Under the pieces are notes generated by a model. That model was not told where the DNA came from. It saw nothing but the letters and a program-made list of their open reading frames with translations, and made no database searches. Below are positions 7,026 to 14,441 of a stretch of DNA of 16,563 nucleotides, piece after piece (positions within the stretch are counted from its first letter, which is position 1; the number at the start of each line of letters is the position of its first letter). Both the position numbers and the translations under genes were made by a program. Origin of the DNA: Porphyromonadaceae bacterium UBA4702 (lineage in GTDB: Bacteria; Bacteroidota; Bacteroidia; Bacteroidales; Muribaculaceae); the NCBI GenBank assembly GCA_002404675.1, contig DHKE01000075.1, positions 43,325-59,887 of the forward strand. The letters are read 5' to 3'.

Positions 7026-8525
7026 TTAGTAGAGTATTGCTATTGTGCGGTCGTCGTGGTTGCCTCGGCTCCAGAAGTTGAGCCAGCCCAGCAGCTGGTC
7101 CTTTGCCTGCTCGCCCGCGTCGGTCAGGTCTACGCCGCCGATTTCGTCGTCGGGAAATCCCTGGCGCAGCTTATCGTACATTTCAGCCCACTTTTCGGGG
7201 TCGTTGAGGTCTTTCTCGCTCTGGAACATCGCGTCCGACACGCCGTCTGTCATGAGCATCAGGGCGGTGAAGTCTGGCACTATGGCCATGCGCACGCGCT
7301 TGCCGTAGGCGTCATCTTCGCGGAATATCTCCTTCATGGTCAGGAAGCGCGTCTGCCCGGAGAACTCGCCCTCGTCGGGCGTGCCGAGCAGCTTGGCGGT
7401 CTTGGCGTTCTCGTCATAGAGGCACATAGCGCCGTCGCCTACCCAGAACGAGGCGATGAACCAGCCGAAGCCGAACTGCTTGCAGACGGCAAACATCAGG
7501 GTGGTGCTGAAGTCGCGGACAGTAGCCCCTTCGACCTTCTTCTCTGTCTCTGGCAGTGCGCATACGGCTCTGTGAGCCTCGTGTGCCGTGCGGAACACGA
7601 TGTCGTACACATAGCGGGTCAGCGTCGTTTGCTTCTCCTTGTCCTCGCGGTCGGCGGCGTAGCCGGCTATTGCCTTCTCAAACTCCTCGTTGTCCGCGAG
7701 CAGCTCCATGCAGCGGCTTGTCACGGTGTCGCACGCTACCTGCGCTCCCCGGCGCGAATACTTGGCAGAGCCTGCTCCGTCGGCTACGGCGAGGATGTAC
7801 CAGCCAGAGCCAAGGCAGTACTTGACGCTGAAGTCGTCGTCACGGGGCTTGCCCTCCTGGGCGTGGCTGCGGCCTCTGCGGCTTGCAGCGACAATGTCCT
7901 TGCGTGGAGAGCCGTCCTGTGCTTCCGCCTTGACATACTCGGCGGCTGTGTCGGGACGCAGGAATGGGAGACTGGGGTCGCAGTCCACCTCTTTCCACAG
8001 GTCGCGGGGGTTGTGGTTGACAGCCCACGGCAGCTCAATCTCCACAGGCGTGTGGATGTCGTCGTCCATGGCGGTGAACTGCAGGCGCAGCATGAAGTCG
8101 CCTGTCGCTGCGGGCTTGCCGCTTAGGGTGTACGAGCCGTCCTCGCCGCGAGTGAGCGACAGCCCGGTCTGCTCCCCCTCGATGAGGCCGATGTCCTTGA
8201 CCTTGCCAGCCATATCCTTCAGGTCTATCGCGCAGCTGAACGCCTCCTTGTCAGTGCCGTTGGGCACGACGATGTTCAGGTCGCGTATCGCCAGCCCGAA
8301 ATTCTTCTGCTTCTCCATTTTCTCATCAGTATATATATCCCAGAGTTTCTTTGCTATGCTTTTGATGAACTTCATCTTTTCGTTTTCGGGCACTCCCACT
8401 TCAGCGAGGATGTTGCCAATGATGTGTTCAACATCGTTTGTTCTGACAGCCTGTATGTTGTTTGAGTTGTTATTGTGCCGTCCTTTCTTTCCCTTGTTTC
8501 TTCCCATGTCTGTATTGTTTCCCAT
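7026..8525 (-). CDS. PP2C-like serine/threonine phosphatase of the TerY-P triad
   Basis: 499 residues. The C-terminal catalytic domain (about 210-499) shows PP2C metal-site motifs: RGRSHAQEG (217-225), ADGAGSA (248-254), VGDGA (362-366), TDGVSD (426-431) and NHDDRT (489-494). The first 200 residues hold a basic Asn-rich start (GRNKGKKGRHNNNSNN), a helical part and a beta-rich section ending in PWAVNHNPRDLW that may be an Ig-like recognition domain. An alternative ATG exists at 8507, but 8525 is preceded by AACCAACCAAAACACATC, the leader type of this island, so I prefer it. It is 17 bases after the TerY gene and 15 before the kinase, so the three are surely one unit. It probably reverses the kinase's phosphorylation. 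Confidence 0.9.
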   Translation of the reverse strand: MGNNTDMGRNKGKKGRHNNNSNNIQAVRTNDVEHIIGNILAEVGVPENEKMKFIKSIAKKLWDIYTDEKMEKQKNFGLAIRDLNIVVPNGTDKEAFSCAIDLKDMAGKVKDIGLIEGEQTGLSLTRGEDGSYTLSGKPAATGDFMLRLQFTAMDDDIHTPVEIELPWAVNHNPRDLWKEVDCDPSLPFLRPDTAAEYVKAEAQDGSPRKDIVAASRRGRSHAQEGKPRDDDFSVKYCLGSGWYILAVADGAGSAKYSRRGAQVACDTVTSRCMELLADNEEFEKAIAGYAADREDKEKQTTLTRYVYDIVFRTAHEAHRAVCALPETEKKVEGATVRDFSTTLMFAVCKQFGFGWFIASFWVGDGAMCLYDENAKTAKLLGTPDEGEFSGQTRFLTMKEIFREDDAYGKRVRMAIVPDFTALMLMTDGVSDAMFQSEKDLNDPEKWAEMYDKLRQGFPDDEIGGVDLTDAGEQAKDQLLGWLNFWSRGNHDDRTIAILY

Positions 8526-8542
8526 GATGTGTTTTGGTTGGT

Positions 8543-9589
8543 TTATCCTTGTCCTTGTGCTACGTCAGCGCCGCCCTCGCCGATAGTGCCGAGCGTTCCT
8601 TCGAGGCCGCACCATGGGCATTTGTTGGTGCGGCTCTCGCCGACGCAGAATATGTTGCCGCACTCGCATACCACCACGCCCAGCTGGTTGCCGCAGCAGG
8701 GGCAGGTGGGCCTCCCGAAGAGCTGCGTGGTGTTGATGTTGCGTGTCTCGCCAGTTGAGAGTGAGGCGTACTCGTCCTTGTCAATTGGGTATGCGCCGAC
8801 GAGCTTGAAACCCTGCGGATGCAGCTCGTTGAGCGCCTCAAACTCGGGCGAGGGGTTGCGGCGGGCATACTTCACCAGGTAGTCCTTGCCGGTGTTCTGG
8901 CAGCGGCCGTGCAGTATGGCGAAGTTCTCGTCCACGATGACGTTGCGTGTCGTGTCGGCCTTCTCGAGGTTGATGCCCGAAGTCGGGGCGAGCTTCACCT
9001 CGTCGTCAGCCTGTGTTGTCGCGCTCTGGCTGGTGGCCTGTATCGAGGCGGTCACCCACTTGAAGAACTTGGCGAATGATTCGGCGTCGGTGTCCTTGAG
9101 CATCAGGACGTTCTCGGTGAGCTGCGCCAGCGTGAGGGTGTTGGCGTTGTCGCCCAGCGACACGACCACGAGGCTGCAATGGCGGCGGTAGTTGTCGTTC
9201 CAGCGGCGGAAGGCAGCCTGGTAGCGGTCTGTCGGGTTGCCGTCGGTGAAGAGGAATATGATAGGCTTCCAGTCCCCCTTGACAGCAGCGGTGGTCTTCT
9301 GCACATTCTTATCCATGTCGTCCATGAGGCACTCCAGCCCCGCGCCGAGCGAGGTGCCGCCGCCTATGGGCAGTTCAGGGGGATAGAACTTGTACAGCTC
9401 CGTCAGGGGGGTCAGCTGCCGCGCCTTGCCGGCAAAGGCGATAATGGAGATGAACGCCGTCTCGAGGGCATACGGGTCCACGCGCAGGTTCTGTATGATG
9501 TCGCGGATGCCGCGCTGCACCTGCTCTATGGGCTCGCCCACCATGGACTCGGATACGTCTATGAGGAAGTAAATGGGTAGTCGTCGCAT
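8543..9589 (-). CDS. terY: TerY-type vWA protein with C-terminal zinc ribbon (TerY_C)
   Basis: 348 residues. The vWA domain (1-180) has a complete metal-ion-dependent adhesion site: DVSES (D11, S13, S15), GGGTS (T79) and FTDGNPTD (D116). A linker leads to a C-terminal domain (about 215-330) with eight cysteines (C296, C298, C299, C308, C310, C315, C324, C327) in CPCCG, CECG and CPWCG patterns, as in the TerY_C metal-binding domain. vWA sites bind Mg2+ or Ca2+ and hold protein partners. The zinc part probably links it to the kinase and phosphatase encoded next. It has no signal peptide, so it is cytoplasmic. The N-terminus MRRLPIY is shared with the other two vWA proteins of the island, which lack the zinc ribbon. 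Confidence 0.92.
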   Translation of the reverse strand: MRRLPIYFLIDVSESMVGEPIEQVQRGIRDIIQNLRVDPYALETAFISIIAFAGKARQLTPLTELYKFYPPELPIGGGTSLGAGLECLMDDMDKNVQKTTAAVKGDWKPIIFLFTDGNPTDRYQAAFRRWNDNYRRHCSLVVVSLGDNANTLTLAQLTENVLMLKDTDAESFAKFFKWVTASIQATSQSATTQADDEVKLAPTSGINLEKADTTRNVIVDENFAILHGRCQNTGKDYLVKYARRNPSPEFEALNELHPQGFKLVGAYPIDKDEYASLSTGETRNINTTQLFGRPTCPCCGNQLGVVVCECGNIFCVGESRTNKCPWCGLEGTLGTIGEGGADVAQGQG

Positions 9590-9638
9590 TGTAGTGTCGT
9601 TTTGGTTTTGTTGATGATTGTTTGTCTGTCGGTCAGGG

Positions 9639-10253
9639 TCAGGGGTTTACGAACACCCTGCCCGGGCCTGTTATTTCGAGGAGGCTTAGGCCTTCGCCGC
9701 CGAATATGTTCTTCAGCGACCAGTCAGGGCTAATTTTGCCGTCGGAGATGCCCTGTGCGGCGAGGAAGTGGTTTTCGTCCACACGCACCTTCTGGCCGTA
9801 CTGCAGGTCGATGACGACAGGGTCGCCGAAGCACTCGAGGAACACAGTGGCGTCGCCCGAGAGGCGTTGCAGCAACGCGCCGTTGCCGCCGAAGAGGCTC
9901 GCTATCGAGAGGCGCGTGTCGATGTCCACATGTCTGTTTGAGGCGAAGTATGCTCCGCTCTTGCATATCAGGCTGGACGAGGGGTCTATCTTGACGTGGG
10001 TGATGCAGGTATGCTTGCCCAGCGCCAGGCGGCGTGTCTCGTGGGAGTTGTTGCGGAAATGGACTATCAGGAACGATTCGCCCGACAGCTTGGCGCCGAG
10101 CAGCTTGCCCAACGACTTGCCGTTGCCCTCGGAGGTCATCGAGATGCCGTCCTCGATGTATACTGTCGAGCCTCGCTCGCCGTAGAACTCCTCGCCGGGA
10201 GCGAGTTCCACCTGTATCATTTTGGCGAAATTGCCAGTCAGTTTGCAGTTCAT
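9639..10253 (-). CDS. AIM24 family protein (DUF124)
   Basis: 204 residues, about the length of bacterial AIM24/TIGR00266-type proteins. It is beta-rich and Gly-rich throughout, with the family look: MIQVELAPGEEFYGERGSTV near the start (residues 12-31), GLLGAK-like and SGE turns in the middle, SLFGGNGALLQRLSGDATVF (123-142) and a C-terminal GGEGLSLLEITGPGRVFVNP. AIM24 proteins form a double-layer beta fold; their molecular role in bacteria is unknown. It is placed between two vWA genes, 13 bases after one and 49 before the next, so it belongs to the operon and may be a structural partner of the TerD or vWA proteins. It has no signal or membrane segment. Confidence 0.85.
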   Translation of the reverse strand: MNCKLTGNFAKMIQVELAPGEEFYGERGSTVYIEDGISMTSEGNGKSLGKLLGAKLSGESFLIVHFRNNSHETRRLALGKHTCITHVKIDPSSSLICKSGAYFASNRHVDIDTRLSIASLFGGNGALLQRLSGDATVFLECFGDPVVIDLQYGQKVRVDENHFLAAQGISDGKISPDWSLKNIFGGEGLSLLEITGPGRVFVNP

Positions 10254-10266
10254 GTCGTTATGTGAT

Positions 10267-10965
10267 TTACAGTACGGTTACTTCGGCAGGCGGAGGCGGG
10301 AGGGTGTCGTCGGCGGGTGCGGGCTTGTCCTCTTGCCTGGTCGTTGCCGGCTTGGGCTGGGGATATGTCAGGCTGCTGCCATCGCGTCCTGCTTGTTCCG
10401 ACTTTGTGGTAACGGTGTCAGACACCCACTTGAACAGCTGCTCTATTGAGGCTCCGTCTGCGGTGTCGAGGCGGAAAGTGTTGTCTGTCAGCTTGCGCAG
10501 CGGCTCGGTCTTGGCGTTCATGCCGGCAGCAAAGGCTGCCATTGTGCCGAAGTGGCGGCGCTTGACCTCTGGTATCATCTCGTTGAACAGCTGTATGTCG
10601 GAGGGCTTTCCGTCGGTCATCAGGAACATCAGCGTCATCCAGTCGCCCTTCTGCTCGCGAGTGGTGCGGCGCACCTCCCTGTCAACGCTCCCGCAGAGGT
10701 ATTTCAGGGCAAGCCCCGTGTGGGTGGGGCCGCTTTCGGGGACTGTGATCTCCGGTATGCGGACATTTGACAGCTCTGTGAGCGGGAGCAGCTGCTTGAC
10801 CTCGCGGTCGTACGTGATTATGCTGAGCCATACCGTCTCCAGCGCGTGAGGGTTGCTGCGCAGCGTGGAGAGCATTGTCTCGAGGCCGACCTTGACGGAC
10901 TCGATAGGCTCGCCGCGCATAGAGCCGGAGGTGTCGATGAGTATGTAGACCGGTAGTCTTTGCAT
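10267..10965 (-). CDS. vWA protein (TerY-like) with proline-rich C-terminal tail
   Basis: 232 residues. The vWA domain (1-190) has an intact metal site: DTSGS (D11, S13, S15), a Thr in SGPTHTG (78-84) and MTDGKPSD (D118). A disordered Pro/Ala/Asp/Lys-rich linker (about 190-220) ends in LPPPPAEVTVL (222-232), nearly the same tail as in the neighbouring vWA protein. No zinc ribbon is present. It is closest to the gene encoded just upstream in the operon (same MxRLPxY start, same ALETxxLSIIT segment), so the pair arose by duplication. It is probably a cytoplasmic Mg2+/Ca2+-dependent scaffold for the Ter complex. Confidence 0.9.
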   Translation of the reverse strand: MQRLPVYILIDTSGSMRGEPIESVKVGLETMLSTLRSNPHALETVWLSIITYDREVKQLLPLTELSNVRIPEITVPESGPTHTGLALKYLCGSVDREVRRTTREQKGDWMTLMFLMTDGKPSDIQLFNEMIPEVKRRHFGTMAAFAAGMNAKTEPLRKLTDNTFRLDTADGASIEQLFKWVSDTVTTKSEQAGRDGSSLTYPQPKPATTRQEDKPAPADDTLPPPPAEVTVL

Positions 10966-11020
10966 TGTGTTGTTATTTTGGTGATTGTGTTACGGTTGTG
11001 TGAGTGGGAGAGGGGAGGGA

Positions 11021-11045
11021 GCGCGGCGGCATCTCGCTGCCGCGC
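11021..11045. other. Hairpin in the spacer between two vWA genes
   Basis: The arms gcgcggcggc (11021-11030) and gctgccgcgc (11036-11045) pair over 10 bp with one mismatch around a 5-base loop. It lies in the longest spacer inside the island (99 bp), 19 bases past the stop of the second vWA gene (11065). The transcript downstream is C-rich, not U-rich, so attenuation or RNA processing is more likely than full termination. Confidence 0.6.
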
Positions 11046-11064
11046 CCCTGGTATATGAGAGAAT

Positions 11065-11703
11065 TTACAGTACGATATTCACTTCAGGCGGTGGCGGCGG
11101 CAGTTCGCTGAGGGTCTCGGCCTGTGCAGCTCCCTCCTCGACCTTCTGGCTCGAGGTGATGACCGACTGTGACACCCACTTGAAGAAAGCCTCGATTTGC
11201 CCCTTGTCGGTAGTGTCGAGCTTGACCACGTTTCCGGTGATTTTCTTCAGTGTGTCGGTGTGTGCGTCCGAACCGGCAGCACATGCCACCACCATGCCCC
11301 ACTTCTCCTTGTTGAACTCGGCGATGCCCTTGTCGAGGTCGTCGGTGGGTGCGCCGTCAGTCATGATGAACATCATCGGCTTCCAGTCGCCCTTCTGTTC
11401 GAAGGTGTTTTTGGCGACTTCCTGTGAAGCACGCTCGGCGGCGAGTTTCAGAGCTTCGCCCATGACGGTGCAGCCGCTTGCGGAGATTTCCGGCGTTTGG
11501 AGTTGCGCCACTTCTGTCAGGGGGAGAATCTGCTTGGCGTTGCTGTCGAAGGTGATGATGCTGAGGTATGCAGTCTCCAGTGCGTACGCATTGCCTTTCA
11601 GTGCCGAATATAGCACCTGGATGCCGTTCTTTACCGCTTCGATAGGTTCTCCGTACATAGAGCCGGAGGTGTCGAGGAGCAGGTAGATAGGTAGTCTTCT
11701 CAT
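11065..11703 (-). CDS. vWA protein (TerY-like) with proline-rich C-terminal tail
   Basis: 212 residues. The vWA domain (1-185) has a complete metal site: DTSGS (D11, S13, S15), SGCTV (T79) and MTDGAPTD (D116). A short Glu/Ala/Ser linker ends in ELPPPPPEVNIVL (200-212), matching the tail of the next vWA protein. The ATG lies one base after the stop of the third TerD-like gene, so the two are translationally linked. It has no membrane segment. It is the most conventional of the three vWA proteins and probably binds a TerD partner through its metal site (inference). Confidence 0.9.
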   Translation of the reverse strand: MRRLPIYLLLDTSGSMYGEPIEAVKNGIQVLYSALKGNAYALETAYLSIITFDSNAKQILPLTEVAQLQTPEISASGCTVMGEALKLAAERASQEVAKNTFEQKGDWKPMMFIMTDGAPTDDLDKGIAEFNKEKWGMVVACAAGSDAHTDTLKKITGNVVKLDTTDKGQIEAFFKWVSQSVITSSQKVEEGAAQAETLSELPPPPPEVNIVL

Positions 11704-11704
11704 C

Positions 11705-12439
11705 TTATTTTACTTTGCTATAATTAGTTAATATTCTTTTTATTGTGTGGCAGAGGTTCTTGTCGTTGTAGGCGTCTCCGATAGCCTTGAACTTCCAGCC
11801 GCTTCCGCTGCGGTAGAGTTTCGCCATGATGAGCGAGCGCGCTCCGCCGGCGGTGTGCGCCGAGGCGACGTTGTAGGAGGCGAATATCGAGGTGACGTTG
11901 GTGGGGACGCGGTCATACTCGTACATGCGGATGTATGCGTATGGTATCTTGGAGAAGTCGCGTCTCTTCTTCCAGAAGAACCACCATCTCTTGCGCTCCT
12001 CGCCGCAGACGTTCAGGAAGAAGAATATCTGCTGCACAGCCGGCGCGATGCGTCGCAGGTCCACGGTGATGTACTCGTTGTCGATGTCAACGCCCTTCAG
12101 CTCCTTGCCGTTGGTTGACGCGCCGTCGTTGCCGACCACGTCGTCCTCGGAGTGGCGCATCGAGCCGTCGCGGGTGACGAGCTTGCCGGGCATCAGCCCG
12201 TTCTCTGCGAGGAAGTATTTGCGGTACAGCGGCGAGTACAGGTGGTCCACCATGTTGCCCTGCGCATCTGTCATGATGCAGCTCAGGTCGAGGTCCACAT
12301 CCTCGTAGGTCTTGAAAAGCCCCCAGATGTAGCGGTGCACTATCTGCCCCCAGTTAGCCCCCACGCAGAATGAGGTGAGGCTGGTGCCGTTGTCTTTCGT
12401 CAGGTCAATGGAATTGCCTTTGTCAAGTTCTCTTGCCAT
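11705..12439 (-). CDS. Divergent TerD-like protein with basic-aromatic insert
   Basis: 244 residues from the ATG at 12439 (MARELDKGNS). The frame stays open upstream to 12721, but that part is antisense-like, runs into the TerA-like gene and is rejected. Family signs: an N-terminal strand with SIDLTKDNG (10-18), the metal-binding DVDLDLSCIM (47-56), VDLRRIAPAVQQIFFFLNV (126-144), IPYAYIRMYE (165-174) and a C-terminal GWKFKAIGDAY (214-224). The usual acidic loop is expanded (about 85-120), and an 18-residue insert GEERKRWWFFWKKRRDFS (146-163) with Trp/Phe flanked by Lys/Arg looks like a membrane-interacting hairpin. It is 50 bases after the TerA-like gene and one base before a vWA gene. Its metal-binding loops are only partly kept, so Ca2+ binding is less certain than in the two classical copies. 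Confidence 0.85.
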   Translation of the reverse strand: MARELDKGNSIDLTKDNGTSLTSFCVGANWGQIVHRYIWGLFKTYEDVDLDLSCIMTDAQGNMVDHLYSPLYRKYFLAENGLMPGKLVTRDGSMRHSEDDVVGNDGASTNGKELKGVDIDNEYITVDLRRIAPAVQQIFFFLNVCGEERKRWWFFWKKRRDFSKIPYAYIRMYEYDRVPTNVTSIFASYNVASAHTAGGARSLIMAKLYRSGSGWKFKAIGDAYNDKNLCHTIKRILTNYSKVK

Positions 12440-12489
12440 GATTGTGTATGAATGTGTTTCGGTGAATGTTTTTGGTGTTTGTGTATTGC

Positions 12490-13116
12490 TTAGTCTTTCG
12501 TGCCAGGGGCGTACTTGAATCCCCAGCCGTAGGCCTTGTCGCAGTCGGAGTGGCTGTCGTGGAATGTGACGAGCTTCTTGACCGTCATCGAGTTGTCGTC
12601 GCCTATCTCGATAGAGGCGATTGCGCAGAAGCGTTTCTTGGTGTCCTGCTCGCCCATGCGGACGATGACATCCTCGTTGCCCGGCACAGAGATGCGCACC
12701 ACGGCGTTGGTCTGCGACCATTTCGCCGCGCCGTCGTAAATGAATGTGTAGACGGTTATGCGGCGTATCTCGGAGATGCCCTTCGGATTGACGAGTATCG
12801 TCTCGCCCGACTCCGCGCTTTTGCCAAGGTCGTCGCCCTGGTGCCAGATGTAGGGAGCTTGGGTGTAGCAGCCCTGGCGTGTCACCTGGTTGCGTGCGCC
12901 CCCTCTGCCGTGCGAGAACTGCAGGCCGTCGATGAGCATCTTGCTGCCGTTGCGCAGCTCGTAGAAGCAGCCCAGGTCGAGGTCGATGTCCTTGCCGGTG
13001 AGCTTGGCCATGAAGCCGCCCTTGCTCCAGTCGAGGTTGATTTTTATCTCTCCCTGCGGAGTCTTTCGCAGGTCTATGCGGTGGGTGTCGCCGCCCTTCT
13101 TGAGTTCTATTGCCAT
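12490..13116 (-). CDS. TerA-like protein (TerD superfamily)
   Basis: 208 residues. It matches the C-terminal TerD-type part of TerA: INLDW (26-30), DIDLDLGCFYEL (43-54), APYIWHQGDDLG (87-98), GETILVNP (104-111), ISEIRRITVYTFIYDGAAKW (114-133), FCAIASIEI (163-171), FHDSHSDCDKAYGWGFKY (185-202). Enterobacterial TerA is about 385 residues; here only the conserved domain is present, fused to a TerD-like start MAIELKKG. The acidic GDD and DLDL clusters fit Ca2+ binding. It begins four bases after the stop of the second terD copy, so they are coupled. Like TerD it is expected to be cytoplasmic or membrane-associated. The family assignment is from remembered consensus, not a search. Confidence 0.87.
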   Translation of the reverse strand: MAIELKKGGDTHRIDLRKTPQGEIKINLDWSKGGFMAKLTGKDIDLDLGCFYELRNGSKMLIDGLQFSHGRGGARNQVTRQGCYTQAPYIWHQGDDLGKSAESGETILVNPKGISEIRRITVYTFIYDGAAKWSQTNAVVRISVPGNEDVIVRMGEQDTKKRFCAIASIEIGDDNSMTVKKLVTFHDSHSDCDKAYGWGFKYAPGTKD

Positions 13117-13120
13117 GGTT

Positions 13121-13786
13121 TTATGCGTATTTGTTTACGAGTTCGTCAAATTCCCCTTTGTGTCCCACGCCGAGAGCCTTGACCTCCCAGGAGCTGCCGG
13201 TGCGGCGCAGTTCAACAAACTCCACGGATACGCTCGTGGCGAAGTCCTCTGTCAGGTCGTAGATTACCTCATCCTTGCCTGTTTTGGGGTCATAGATGCG
13301 TATGTAGGCGTTGCTCACCTGGCTGAAGTTCTGCCCTCCTCGAGCCACAGCGTCGTAAATGCTCACGCAGATGATTATACGGTTGATGTCTGCCGGCACT
13401 TTGCGCAGGTCTATGTCGAGGGTTTCGGCATCGCCTTCGTCATCGCCCTCCTCGTTGTCGATTGAGCCGATTACTGCCATGTTCGGGTCTGTGGGACGGG
13501 ATTCTGCACGCATAGCGTCATTGCTTTTCCACTTAGTGTATGGAACTATTTCTACAGGGGCGGTAAGTTTGCCGTCTTTTTCTGCTTTGAGTCTCTTCTC
13601 CGAGTTGTAGAACACGAGGTAGTCGTCTGTCGGTATCTTGTCGGAGGCATTGACCATGAACGCGGATACGTCGAGGTCAAAGTCATGTATTTTGGTGGCA
13701 TCCTCATTGACATGCCAGCCCAGTCCGACTGAGAACTTTTCTAGAGTGAGGTTTGCTGAGTCTCCTTTCTTTATTCGTATTGCCAT
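13121..13786 (-). CDS. TerD family protein with extended central insert
   Basis: 221 residues against about 190 for typical TerD. Family features: MAIRIKKGDSANL start, GLGWHVN (21-27), DFDLDVSAFM (35-44), the acidic loop IDNEEGDDEGDAETLDIDLR (109-128), INRIIICVSIYDA (134-146), NFSQVSNAYIRIYD (153-166), DLTEDFATSVSVEFVELRR (177-195) and a C-terminal LGVGHKGEFDELVNKYA. The extra length is a Lys-rich insert at about 61-105. The Asp clusters are the two Ca2+ sites known in TerD structures. It lies 27 bases after the first terD gene and four before the TerA-like gene. It could equally be labelled TerE or TerZ; these are close paralogues. Confidence 0.93.
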   Translation of the reverse strand: MAIRIKKGDSANLTLEKFSVGLGWHVNEDATKIHDFDLDVSAFMVNASDKIPTDDYLVFYNSEKRLKAEKDGKLTAPVEIVPYTKWKSNDAMRAESRPTDPNMAVIGSIDNEEGDDEGDAETLDIDLRKVPADINRIIICVSIYDAVARGGQNFSQVSNAYIRIYDPKTGKDEVIYDLTEDFATSVSVEFVELRRTGSSWEVKALGVGHKGEFDELVNKYA

Positions 13787-13813
13787 AGTAGTGTTATGTA
13801 TGTATTTGTTTGG

Positions 13814-14359
13814 TTAAGCGTATTTCATCACGAGAGCCTCGAGGCCTCCGTTGCGGCCGTTGCCCAGCGCCTGGAACTTCCACACGCCGTTCTCGCGGTA
13901 GAGGCGTGCGAACTCGACGGCAGTCTCTGTGGAGAAGTCCTCGTTTAGGTCATAGCGTGCCAGCACGTTGCCGGTGTCGGTGTTGCGTATCTGTATGTAC
14001 GCGCTGCTGATCTGCCCGAAGTTCTGGTGGCGCGAGGCGGCTTCATATATTGTGACGGTGAACAGTATCTCCTGCACATTCGGGTTGACGCGGGCCAGGT
14101 CAACGTGGAGCTGCTCGCCGTCGTCGCCGGTCAGGTCGTCGCCGTCAGACATCACCGCGCCGTCGGGCGAGGTCTGGTTATTGTAGAAGACGAAGAACTT
14201 GTCGCCGGGGATTCTCCCATTCGCGCCCAGCATGAACGCTGAAGCGTCAAGGTCGAACTCTTCGTCCGGGCTGGCGTTGGGAGTCCAGCCGAGTTCCACG
14301 GTCACGTGTGCCAGCTTGTCGAGGTCGAAGCTGAAACCTTTCTTTAGATTGATTGCCAT
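13814..14359 (-). CDS. terD: TerD family Ca2+-binding stress protein, first gene of the operon
   Basis: 181 residues, normal TerD length, starting MAINLKKG at 14359. A longer frame to 14404 would overlap the -7 box and is rejected. Family features: VELGWTPN (21-28), FDLDASAFML (35-44), FVFYNN (56-61), the acidic loop SDGDDLTGDDGEQLHVDL (71-88), VQEILFTVTIYEA (95-107), NFGQISSAYIQI (113-124), DLNEDFSTETAVEFARLYR (137-155) and ALGNGRNGGLEALVMKY (164-180). The Asp-rich motifs are the Ca2+ sites. TerD proteins are cytoplasmic or membrane-bound and are needed for tellurite, phage and oxidative-stress phenotypes in other bacteria. It is the closest to the canonical form of the three copies here. 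Confidence 0.95.
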   Translation of the reverse strand: MAINLKKGFSFDLDKLAHVTVELGWTPNASPDEEFDLDASAFMLGANGRIPGDKFFVFYNNQTSPDGAVMSDGDDLTGDDGEQLHVDLARVNPNVQEILFTVTIYEAASRHQNFGQISSAYIQIRNTDTGNVLARYDLNEDFSTETAVEFARLYRENGVWKFQALGNGRNGGLEALVMKYA

Positions 14360-14401
14360 ATCGGTATCTGTTTTGGTTGTGTTTCGGTGTCGAATACGCT
14401 G

Positions 14402-14409
14402 CAAAGTTA
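14402..14409 (-). promoter_or_regulatory. Putative promoter -7 box of the ter operon
   Basis: The minus strand reads TAACTTTG, a perfect Bacteroidota -7 box, 42 bases upstream of the first terD ATG; a start near 14396 is expected. At the -33 distance the sequence is AGCTG-like rather than TTTG, so initiation may need an activator or alternative sigma factor, as would suit a stress operon. The leader contains the AACCAAAACA motif. Confidence 0.65.
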
Positions 14410-14441
14410 CAACAGCGTTGCGCCCCTGTCAGCTTTTCTGC

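Noticed and set aside
12440..12721. N-terminal extension of the third TerD-like gene (94 residues)
   Set aside because: It overlaps the TerA-like gene, has out-of-frame Arg/His-rich composition, and the conserved TerD-like start with a good leader is at 12439.
14360..14404. 15-residue N-terminal extension of the first TerD protein
   Set aside because: It overlaps the -7 box; MAINLKKG is the standard TerD start.
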